Shown piece by piece: positions 1-6,260 of a stretch of 10,678 nt of DNA. Source of the DNA: an uncultured beta proteobacterium (GTDB taxonomy: Bacteria > Pseudomonadota > Gammaproteobacteria > Burkholderiales > Rhodocyclaceae); NCBI GenBank assembly GCA_903910495.1, contig CAIVZW010000776.1, positions 1 through 10,678 of the forward strand. The letters run 5' to 3'. Each line of letters starts with the position of its first letter. The first letter of the stretch is position 1. Position numbers and translations under genes: made by a program. The notes beneath the pieces are model-generated. The model searched no databases. It was not told where the DNA came from and was given only the letters and a program-made list of their open reading frames with translations.

Positions 1-2
1 AG

Positions 3-323
3 TTCTCCGAGCAGGGACAGATCACGGTGAATGCCCGCACCGTCGAGGAAGACAATCTCAGCGTGTTGCTGCGGCTTGAGGTCACCGATCAGGGTATTGG
101 CATCAGCCCCGAGCAGCAGGCCCGGCTGTTTCATGCCTTCACTCAGGCTGACGGCTCCATGAACCGCAGGTACGGCGGCACCGGTCTGGGCCTGAGCATC
201 GCCAAACGCATCGCCATGCTGATGGGCGGGGATGCGGGGGTGGTCAGCGAGGAAGGCCAGGGAAGTACATTCTGGTTTACGGTAAGGCTGATGAAGGGCA
301 CCGAAGTGATTAAGGCCCTATAA
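3..323 (+). CDS. Sensor histidine kinase, C-terminal HATPase domain (5' end outside window)
   Basis: The reading frame is open from base 3 and enters the window inside the ATP-binding domain. The N-box tail is visible as F-S-E-Q-G. It is followed by the G1 box DQGIGI, an F-box like [18 protein letters not shown], and the G2 box [12 protein letters not shown], then the closing [12 protein letters not shown] typical of hybrid-type kinases. The domain binds ATP and phosphorylates the conserved histidine of the dimerisation domain, which lies outside the window along with any sensor. The GTG at base 27 is internal and not the start. After the usual end of the domain come only a few residues ([10 protein letters not shown]) before TAA. 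That tail resembles the 'DG-EVL-AL' helix of a receiver domain, and a receiver fragment follows at once in another frame. This gene may therefore once have been a hybrid kinase, or have been followed closely by a response regulator. The kinase identity is firm. The history of the tail is inference. Confidence 0.87.
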   Translation, partial: FSEQGQITVNARTVEEDNLSVLLRLEVTDQGIGISPEQQARLFHAFTQADGSMNRRYGGTGLGLSIAKRIAMLMGGDAGVVSEEGQGSTFWFTVRLMKGTEVIKAL

Positions 324-478
324 TGTACTGCATGAAAGTCTTCATGTTGAGCGCTCGCGGCCAGGAGTGTGATCACGCGAACGCGATGGCGAAGGGTGCC
401 GATGCCTGCTTTGTCAAGCCGTCCAGCAGCATAAAACGGGGCAACGCCATCGATCTGATTTTCAATTTGGCAAGCTGA
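323..478 (+). pseudogene. Remnant of a response-regulator receiver domain (N-terminal half missing)
   Basis: This frame gives VFMLSARGQE, then the stretch to GADACFVKP, then a short helix ending NAIDLIFNLAS and a TGA stop. It matches the second half of a CheY-like receiver domain: the beta-4 strand with the conserved Ser/Thr (MLSA), the helix-4 spacer, the GAD turn and the invariant Lys-Pro of beta-5. The acidic pocket and the phosphoacceptor aspartate of the first half are absent, so it cannot work as a receiver. An ATG at 323 overlaps the preceding kinase stop (TAATG), and another ATG lies at 332. Neither makes a full domain. The fragment follows the receiver-like tail of the preceding kinase after a frame change, which suggests an internal deletion plus frameshift. 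A translated short peptide coupled to the kinase cannot be excluded. The domain assignment is fairly sure and the deletion is inferred. Confidence 0.62.
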
Positions 479-483
479 CGCAG

Positions 484-2991
484 ATGCAAAAGCTTGCAAA
501 AGGCACTTTCAATATAGTATTGCTGTCCTGGCCAATTCTATGTATTGGACTCCTGGCAACCCTGTATGCAAGCCTGTTTGTTAAAAACAGCATCGAAGAA
601 ATTGCGACTAAGCAGTTCATCGCTTCCTGCGACCAGGCAACGCTCAAGATCCGGGATCGGCTAAACATCTATGCCATGATCCTTCGCGGCGGGAGCGGCC
701 TGTTTTCTGCGACAAATTCAGTCAGCCGTGATCAATGGCACGCCTATGTCAGGACCTTGCACGCCGATCGGAATGTTCCCGGAGTACAAGGTATCGGGTT
801 TACGCAAGTCATTCCACAGGGCAGGCTCGCAGCCCACATCGCCCGCATCCGCGCCGAAGGATTTCCGGACTATACAGTACGCCCAAGCGGCGAACGTACT
901 CTGTATACCTCCATCATTTATCTGGAACCATTTCGAGATCGCAACTTGCGCGCTTTTGGTTTCGACATGTTCTCCGAACCCGTACGCCGCAACGCCATGG
1001 AGCAAGCGAGGGATAGCGGCGAGGCGGCTCTGTCCGGCAAGGTAGAACTGGTGCAGGAAGACGGAAAGGAAGTTCAGGCAGGCACCCTGATGTATTTTCC
1101 GGTCTATCGCAATGACGCGTCTTTGGCCACGCTTGAGCAACGACGGGAGGCATTGATTGGCTGGGTTTACAGCCCGTTCCGCATGAACGATCTGATGACT
1201 GGAACGATTTCGGAATTATCAGGCAGCGATAGCCGGGTCATTGACGTGCACATCTACGACGGGCCGAGCCTGTCGCCAGCCAAGTTGCTATTTGACAGCA
1301 ACCCATCCAAGCCGCAGCAGTCAAATTCGGCGTCCCATATACACCGCGTCATCCAGTTTGACCCTGATACACAATGGGTACTGAGATTCGAGCCTGTTGC
1401 AGGAGAATCAAATCTAGATTACACCTATGCATGGGTAAGCTTGATCGCAGGCCTTGTGATCAGTGGCCTGATGTTCGGCCTGATGCGTTCCTTAATCAAC
1501 ACAAGAACCAATGCCACCAGAATTGCCGAAGGACTCACTGACAAAATAGGCGAACTCAGCCAGCGACTCTCCATTGCCACCGACTCGGCCAAGATTGGGG
1601 TGTGGGATTACCAAGTCAAGGAAAACAAACTGCTCTGGGATAACTCGATGTATCCACTGTATGGCGTGTCCCCGGATAACTTTAGTGGTGCTTATCAGGC
1701 CTGGCAACAAGGACTGCATCCGGACGACAGGGAACGCGGAGACAGGGAGCTCAAGCAGGCCCTGAACGGTGAGCATCCCTTCGACACTGAGTTTCGGGTG
1801 GTCTGGCCGACGGGCGAGGTGCGCCACCTCAAGGCTTCCGCCACGGTGTTGTGCAATGACGAAGGCGAAGCCGTTCGGATGATCGGGGTCAATTATGACA
1901 TTACCGAGCGCAAAGAATACGAAATCGCGCTGAAAGAACGAACTGAGCAATTGAGTGGCATTTTTTCGCTGTCACCTGATGGCTTCGTCTCATTCGATGG
2001 TTCACGTCGGGTCAAGTACGTCAGTCCGGCCTTTTCAAGCATGACCGGATTGAAGGAGGATGAGATCACAGGGATTGATGAATCAGAATTTACCGCAAAG
2101 CTGGCCAGCCTTTGCGTTCCATCCCAGACCTTCAGCGGTCTGGATGGATTGGTTGCCGAGGATGCCAAGGAAGTCAGTGAAGAATCCCGACGCGAATTGA
2201 TCGAACTTCTGGTGCCAGTGGGTCGCATACTGCAAGTTGGCCTGCGCACCAGCAATACTTCATCCGTTTCGCAGATGCTCTATTTTCGCGACGTGACCCA
2301 CGAAACGGAAGTCGACAGATTGAAGACTGAGTTTCTCTCTCATGCAGCGCACGAACTGCGTACTCCAATGACCAGCATTATGGGGTTCAGTGAGTTATTG
2401 CTGGAAAGGGAACTGGACGCGCCAACGCAGCGGGATATCCTGGAAACCATTAACCGTCGATCGATACAGTTGGTCGACATCATCAATGAATTGCTGGATA
2501 TTGCCAGAATAGAAGCGCGTCGTAAGCAGGATTTGACGATTATTGAGGTCGATCTGGCATCACTCGCGCATGATACGGTCGTTGATATGGGTGTCCTTAA
2601 TGAACGATGCAGGATCGTACTTGATCTGCCGCCGGGGGCGATCTACGCCTTTGCTGATATTGATAAATTGCGACGGGCACTTACCAATATTATTGGTAAC
2701 GCGATGAAATATTCACCGGATGATGGAGAAATACGGATCGCCGTTATCACCGCTCCGGGCAAGGCAGGAATCACAGTGAGTGACCAGGGGATCGGGATGA
2801 CGCCGGAGCAGATTCTTCATTTTGGGGATCGATTCTGGCGGGCAGATACCTCTGGGAAAATACCGGGCACGGGTTTGGGAGTTGCAATCGTCAAGGAGAC
2901 TCTAGCACTGCTGGGTGGCAACATGGACGTTTCATCGATACCCGATCAGGGGACCCGGCTGACCTTGTGGTTGCCGACACGGAGGGCATAA
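484..2991 (+). CDS. Membrane CHASE-PAS-PAS sensor histidine kinase
   Basis: This 835-residue inner-membrane sensor kinase autophosphorylates on a histidine in response to a signal sensed outside the cytoplasm. Domains in order are a first membrane helix (about 9-33) and a periplasmic CHASE-type region (about 70-235, with GFTQVIP, the YLEPF-RD segment and GFDMFSEPVRR). A second helix follows (about 314-337), then a PAS fold ending GVNYDITERK (about 362-477) and a second PAS-like region (about 490-605). The HisKA domain has phospho-acceptor H623 in AAHELRTP. The HATPase domain has N-box N739, G1 D767 (DQGIGM), F-box FGDRFW at 780-785 and G2 GTGLG 795-799. All catalytic boxes are intact. CHASE domains are known to bind small ligands, but the ligand here cannot be read from sequence. 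The ATG at 484 lies 5 bases after the stop of the receiver remnant and has no clear Shine-Dalgarno. No earlier in-frame ATG is close, so its translation may depend on upstream readthrough. No regulator gene follows, so the partner is unknown. Base composition looks more A+T-rich than the genes to the right. Confidence 0.93.
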   Translation: MQKLAKGTFNIVLLSWPILCIGLLATLYASLFVKNSIEEIATKQFIASCDQATLKIRDRLNIYAMILRGGSGLFSATNSVSRDQWHAYVRTLHADRNVPGVQGIGFTQVIPQGRLAAHIARIRAEGFPDYTVRPSGERTLYTSIIYLEPFRDRNLRAFGFDMFSEPVRRNAMEQARDSGEAALSGKVELVQEDGKEVQAGTLMYFPVYRNDASLATLEQRREALIGWVYSPFRMNDLMTGTISELSGSDSRVIDVHIYDGPSLSPAKLLFDSNPSKPQQSNSASHIHRVIQFDPDTQWVLRFEPVAGESNLDYTYAWVSLIAGLVISGLMFGLMRSLINTRTNATRIAEGLTDKIGELSQRLSIATDSAKIGVWDYQVKENKLLWDNSMYPLYGVSPDNFSGAYQAWQQGLHPDDRERGDRELKQALNGEHPFDTEFRVVWPTGEVRHLKASATVLCNDEGEAVRMIGVNYDITERKEYEIALKERTEQLSGIFSLSPDGFVSFDGSRRVKYVSPAFSSMTGLKEDEITGIDESEFTAKLASLCVPSQTFSGLDGLVAEDAKEVSEESRRELIELLVPVGRILQVGLRTSNTSSVSQMLYFRDVTHETEVDRLKTEFLSHAAHELRTPMTSIMGFSELLLERELDAPTQRDILETINRRSIQLVDIINELLDIARIEARRKQDLTIIEVDLASLAHDTVVDMGVLNERCRIVLDLPPGAIYAFADIDKLRRALTNIIGNAMKYSPDDGEIRIAVITAPGKAGITVSDQGIGMTPEQILHFGDRFWRADTSGKIPGTGLGVAIVKETLALLGGNMDVSSIPDQGTRLTLWLPTRRA

Positions 2992-3238
2992 ATCTCCAAG
3001 AATACCGATCATAAGGCTGCGCCTAACGCGTGTCGGCTATTCGGCAATCACTCCTGGTGAAAGTCTGCTATGGGAAAGGGTAGTTCAATTTCCGGAATTA
3101 GCCGGGAGTTGACCTCAAGCATAGAATTTATCAACCAAAAAAAGCAATTTTCAACAACATGCCACGGAAGCCGCGTAGACATTGGCTGCCACGGCATTCC
3201 CGCCGGAGAGTGCCGCTTGGCGGGCGCTGCCGGCCTGG
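2992..3238. other. Non-coding gap between convergent kinase and secretion-ATPase genes
   Basis: The two flanking genes converge here. I see no convincing gene. A small GC-rich inverted repeat (CCCGCC at 3199-3204 and GGCGGG at 3219-3224) could form a hairpin at the 3' end of the minus-strand transcript, but it lacks a T-run. The left half is A+T-rich, with a run of seven As near 3138-3144. A 66-codon open frame starting at 3070 has no ribosome site and runs into the antisense end of the ATPase gene, so I do not call it. Confidence 0.45.
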
Positions 3239-5041
3239 TCAGGAGCGCTCGGACGGTGGTGCGACCTTGAACACTTCGGCCAGCGTTGTCATGCCTGCCG
3301 CAATCTTCATCGCGCCGGAGATGCGCAAGGGCTTCATGCCTTCGCGGTAGGCCAGATCGCGAATCTTGGCCACATCGGCGTTGTCCGTGATGGCCTGTTT
3401 CATGTCCGGCGAGAGCATCAGGATTTCATAGACGCCGACCCGCCCGCGATAACCGGTCATGCGGCAATCCAGACAACCCACCGGGTGATGGAACTGCGCC
3501 GGACGATTGGCCTTCCACGGGGCGACCAGGCGATCCCACAGCGCTTCATCCTCGGGCGTGGCCGGGCTGGATTTCTTGCAACTCGGACAGAGCACGCGCA
3601 CCAGACGCTGCGCCATGATCCCCAGCATCGTGGCGCTGATCAGGTAGGACGGCAGGCCGAGGTCGAGCAGGCGGGTGACTGCTGCCGGAGAATCGTTGGT
3701 GTGCAGGGTGGACAGCACGAGGTGGCCGGTGAGCGCCGCCTGGATAGCCACTTCGGCGGTTTCCAGATCGCGGATTTCGCCGACCATGATGATGTCCGGG
3801 TCCTGCCGCATCAGGGCGCGCACACCCTGGGCGAAATCGAGGTCGATGCTCCCCTGGACCTGCATCTGGTTGAACGCCGGTTCGACCATTTCGATCGGAT
3901 CTTCGATGGTACACACGTTGACCGCCGGTGTGGCCAGTTGCTTGAGCGTCGAGTAGAGCGTTGTCGTTTTGCCCGAGCCGGTCGGACCGGTCACCAGAAT
4001 GATGCCGTTGGGGCTTTCCGACATGGCCTTCCAGCGCGTCTGATCCTCGTCGGAGAAACCCAGATCGGTGAAGTTGCGCACCAGTACTTCGGGGTCGAAA
4101 ATCCGCATCACCAGCTTTTCGCCAAACACCGTCGGCAGGGTCGACAGGCGCAACTCCGCTTCCTGCCCATCGGCGGTGCGCGTCTTGATGCGCCCGTCCT
4201 GCGGCCTGCGCTTTTCAACGAGATCCATGCGCCCGAGAATCTTGATGCGGCTGACCATCGCCGCCATCACGCTCATCGGAATCTGGTATACCTGATGCAA
4301 CACGCCGTCGATGCGGAAACGCACGATGCCGAGTTCGCGCCGCGGTTCGATGTGGATGTCACTGGCGCGCTGCTCGAAGGCGTACTGCCAGAGCCAGTCG
4401 ACGATGTTGACGATATGCTGGTCGTTGGCATCGAACTGTTTGTTGGTTCGGCCCAGTTCGACCAGTTGCTCGAACGACGACAGTCCCGAGCTTTGCCCGC
4501 CAAGTTGCGTCGCCTTCTTGACCGAGCGCGCCAGGTTGTAAAACTCGACCAGAAAGCGCGCCACATCGACCGGGCTGGCAATCACCCGGCGAATGTTTTT
4601 CTTGACGATGGGTTTGATCTCTTTTTCCCAGTCACGCAGGAAGGGTTCGGTGGTCGCAATCACCACCTCATTGGCGTTAACCTGCACCGGGAGAATGCCA
4701 AAACGTGTGGCATAGGCACTCGACATGACATCGGTCACCGCCGTGAAGTCAATCTTCAACGGGTCGATGTGGTAATACTCCATCCCTACCTTGGCGGCAA
4801 ACCACTCGCCGAGGTCGTCCATGGTCAGCGGGCGATGCGGCGCGCGCCGTGATTTCCACTTCTGCTCGGCGACTATCGTCAAGGGATGGGCGACCAGACG
4901 CTTCAGGCGACTTTCGGCGATCAGCGCATAGGCGTCAGGTTTATCGACGAGACCGTCGGCCACCAGAAAACCGAGAACTTCTGCCACAGTCAGGCGGTGT
5001 TCGGGTACGCTATTGTCCGTCTGATCGGTCATGGGACGCAT
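3239..5041 (-). CDS. GspE/PilB-family type II secretion or type IV pilus assembly ATPase
   Basis: This 600-residue cytoplasmic hexameric ATPase belongs to the family that powers pilus extension or pseudopilus assembly at the inner membrane. An N-terminal GspE/MshE-like region (about 15-165) precedes the ATPase core. The core has the Asp-box segment (ending around MDLVEKRRPQDGRI, 272-285), Walker A GPTGSGKT 352-359, Walker B DIIMVGEIRD 416-425 and the His box STLHTND 444-450. Zinc-knuckle cysteines are C485, C488, C523 and C526, as in GspE and PilB. All key residues are present and the length is normal. Two ATGs compete. The first (5041) has GGA directly against it. The second (5032, residue 4) has GGA nine bases ahead and may be the true start. 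No inner-membrane platform protein, prepilin peptidase, retraction ATPase or secretin gene lies nearby, so the gene is an orphan here. GspE versus PilB cannot be decided from the window. A candidate sigma-70 promoter lies just upstream. Confidence 0.94.
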   Translation of the reverse strand: MRPMTDQTDNSVPEHRLTVAEVLGFLVADGLVDKPDAYALIAESRLKRLVAHPLTIVAEQKWKSRRAPHRPLTMDDLGEWFAAKVGMEYYHIDPLKIDFTAVTDVMSSAYATRFGILPVQVNANEVVIATTEPFLRDWEKEIKPIVKKNIRRVIASPVDVARFLVEFYNLARSVKKATQLGGQSSGLSSFEQLVELGRTNKQFDANDQHIVNIVDWLWQYAFEQRASDIHIEPRRELGIVRFRIDGVLHQVYQIPMSVMAAMVSRIKILGRMDLVEKRRPQDGRIKTRTADGQEAELRLSTLPTVFGEKLVMRIFDPEVLVRNFTDLGFSDEDQTRWKAMSESPNGIILVTGPTGSGKTTTLYSTLKQLATPAVNVCTIEDPIEMVEPAFNQMQVQGSIDLDFAQGVRALMRQDPDIIMVGEIRDLETAEVAIQAALTGHLVLSTLHTNDSPAAVTRLLDLGLPSYLISATMLGIMAQRLVRVLCPSCKKSSPATPEDEALWDRLVAPWKANRPAQFHHPVGCLDCRMTGYRGRVGVYEILMLSPDMKQAITDNADVAKIRDLAYREGMKPLRISGAMKIAAGMTTLAEVFKVAPPSERS

Positions 5042-5061
5042 TCCAGTTGGGTTATTCAGGA

Positions 5062-5091
5062 ACTATACCCGACAAGCCATGGATGGCTCAA
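5062..5091 (-). promoter_or_regulatory. Candidate sigma-70 promoter of the GspE/PilB-like gene
   Basis: Read on the minus strand, TTGAGC (5086-5091, four of six matches to TTGACA) is followed after 18 bases by TATAGT (5062-5067, five of six matches to TATAAT). Transcription would begin near 5055. That leaves a very short leader before the ATG at 5041 or 5032, which slightly favours the downstream ATG. Assigned by consensus only. Confidence 0.42.
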
Positions 5092-5183
5092 TGCCGGCAA
5101 CAACACGAGGCGATGAAGTGGGCTACAATCGGGCTGAGAATTGTCTTTCAGACCATCCCTACCGATCTTGACCGGAGAGCTCC

Positions 5184-5612
5184 ATGAAAAGAATGTTTTT
5201 TGCCGCTGCACTGAGCATCGCGATCTGCTCCGGGCCGGCAATCGCACAACAAGGCCCGGCCGGTGTTCCCGGTGCATTCGGATTCGCCAAATCGGTGACG
5301 GTCCCGCTTGTCGCCCCCCCGCCTCAGGAAAAGCAGCCCGAACAAGTGCCCAGAGATTGTGCAAAGGCCAAGGACGTTGAGCGCTGCAAGGCACGCCAGG
5401 AGGCCCGGGCCAAGGCGCTCAAGGCTTGCAAGGGCAAGGCCGGCGCGGAACTCAAGCAGTGTCTGGACGAGCAGAAGCAGGCTATTGACTGCAAAAAGTC
5501 ATCCGATCCGCTACGCTGCGAGCAACACAAGAAAGCGCACGCGCTGTGCAAGGACAAGCTTGGCAGTGAACATCGCCAGTGCCTGCGCGACAATCTGACC
5601 ACGAAAAAATAA
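5184..5612 (+). CDS. Small exported Cys/Lys-rich protein with duplicated four-cysteine unit
   Basis: This 142-residue protein of unknown function starts with a clear signal peptide: MKRM, a hydrophobic core, then AIA before QQ, so cleavage is likely after residue 21. C15 does not sit in a proper lipobox. A Pro-rich linker (about 40-56) leads to a basic, helical, Cys-rich body. The eight mature cysteines fall in two matching sets: C59, C68, C82, C93 and C103, C112, C122, C133. Each set reads D-C, R-C, then CK-K-G-E and QCL. The unit therefore looks duplicated, with the second copy four residues shorter in the middle. Four disulphides or metal binding in the periplasm are possible but inferred. 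The start is supported by GGAGAG just before ATG. The stop TAA abuts the stop of the convergent glycosylase gene with no spacer. It is somewhat reminiscent of PsiF-type repeats, but the pattern differs and I do not assign that family. Confidence 0.85.
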   Translation: MKRMFFAAALSIAICSGPAIAQQGPAGVPGAFGFAKSVTVPLVAPPPQEKQPEQVPRDCAKAKDVERCKARQEARAKALKACKGKAGAELKQCLDEQKQAIDCKKSSDPLRCEQHKKAHALCKDKLGSEHRQCLRDNLTTKK

Positions 5613-6119
5613 TCAGCTCGGTGCCGGAGTGCTCAGCCAGGCCTCCCGCCAGCATTCGACCTTGCGTTCGAATGCCAGCGTGAACGCCGGGCTGCTCGAG
5701 GGCAGAACGAAGCTGTCATAGCCCTGCTGGGCAAAGCAGCGCTCGAACCGGGCGGACGTCTTGCCGTTGAAGCAGATGCGCCGCAAGCGCGGGACCTCCG
5801 TCGAGAGTCGTGAGAAATCGTTCGGCTCTGCGCTTTGTATTGCCGAATCAAGCGCCCCTTCACGGCGACAGCGATGGAAGACATCCCACACGCCGATGCG
5901 ATGCCGGAGCAGGCAGCACTGTTTCCCGGCGTAATCGAGATCGGCAAGAGGTTCGTTGAGCAGCGCAGCGAGCAAGCGCCAGAACTGGTTCTGCCGGTGC
6001 GCGTAATACTGCTGCGCACTGAGCGAAGCGGGCGACGGGAAACTGCCGAGGATCAGCGTTTCGACGCCCGCATCGAGAATGGGCGGTAGGCCGTCAAGAA
6101 GCGTTGAATCAGAGCTCAT
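5613..6119 (-). CDS. DNA-deoxyinosine glycosylase (uracil-DNA glycosylase superfamily)
   Basis: This 168-residue enzyme would remove hypoxanthine (deaminated adenine) from DNA as the first step of base-excision repair. Family features run in order. The N-terminal motif GLPPILD leads to the strand LILGSFPS (22-29), the counterpart of the active-site loop in this superfamily. Next come QQYYAH and NQFW (36-47), GVWDVFHRC (76-84) followed by GALDSAI, then ND (100-101), FNGK (117-120) and the late motif LPSSSPAFT (139-147), which corresponds to the H/S-P-S substrate loop. Length is normal. The ATG at 6119 has no obvious Shine-Dalgarno, so translation may be weak, but no better in-frame start is evident. 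It lies 141 bases downstream of htpG in the same direction, separated by a large inverted repeat, so co-transcription is doubtful. The substrate is inferred from family resemblance. Uracil or mixed specificity remains possible. Confidence 0.82.
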   Translation of the reverse strand: MSSDSTLLDGLPPILDAGVETLILGSFPSPASLSAQQYYAHRQNQFWRLLAALLNEPLADLDYAGKQCCLLRHRIGVWDVFHRCRREGALDSAIQSAEPNDFSRLSTEVPRLRRICFNGKTSARFERCFAQQGYDSFVLPSSSPAFTLAFERKVECWREAWLSTPAPS

Positions 6120-6142
6120 TAATAGGAATACGAAACCGCTTT

Positions 6143-6245
6143 CAACACGGAGTACACAGAGACACAGAGTGCACAGAGAAATGCAAATTCAAGGAATTCG
6201 CTCGTTTATCTCTGTGTTCTCTGTGTCTCCGTGGTCTCTGTGTTG
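6143..6245. repeat. 37-bp imperfect inverted repeat, intergenic palindrome
   Basis: The left arm (6143-6179) and right arm (6209-6245) are reverse complements at 31 of 37 positions and flank a 29-base loop. The arms are made of alternating CACAGAG-type blocks. This looks like a dispersed intergenic repeat that many proteobacterial genomes carry downstream of genes. It fills the space between the htpG stop and the start of the glycosylase gene. It could fold into a long stem in RNA from either strand and so protect the htpG 3' end or limit readthrough. There is no T-run after the stem in the direction of htpG, so it is not a classical terminator. Confidence 0.85.
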
Positions 6246-6260
6246 AGAGAGTTAAGGCCC

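Noticed and set aside
3070..3270. 66-codon plus-strand ORF after the CHASE kinase
   Set aside because: It has no ribosome site or known domain, and its end runs antisense into the ATPase gene.
3182..4852. 556-codon plus-strand ORF
   Set aside because: It is antisense to the intact GspE/PilB-like gene. It is rich in His, Arg and Asp, as expected for a shadow frame in GC-rich DNA, and has no recognisable domain.
5124..5129. TACAAT as a -10 box for the Cys-rich gene
   Set aside because: The hexamer is good, but no -35 resembling TTGACA stands 16-18 bases upstream, so I do not call a promoter.
6143..6245. CRISPR-like short repeats (CACAGAG blocks)
   Set aside because: The blocks form one inverted repeat with no regular spacers, so this is a palindromic intergenic repeat and not a CRISPR array.
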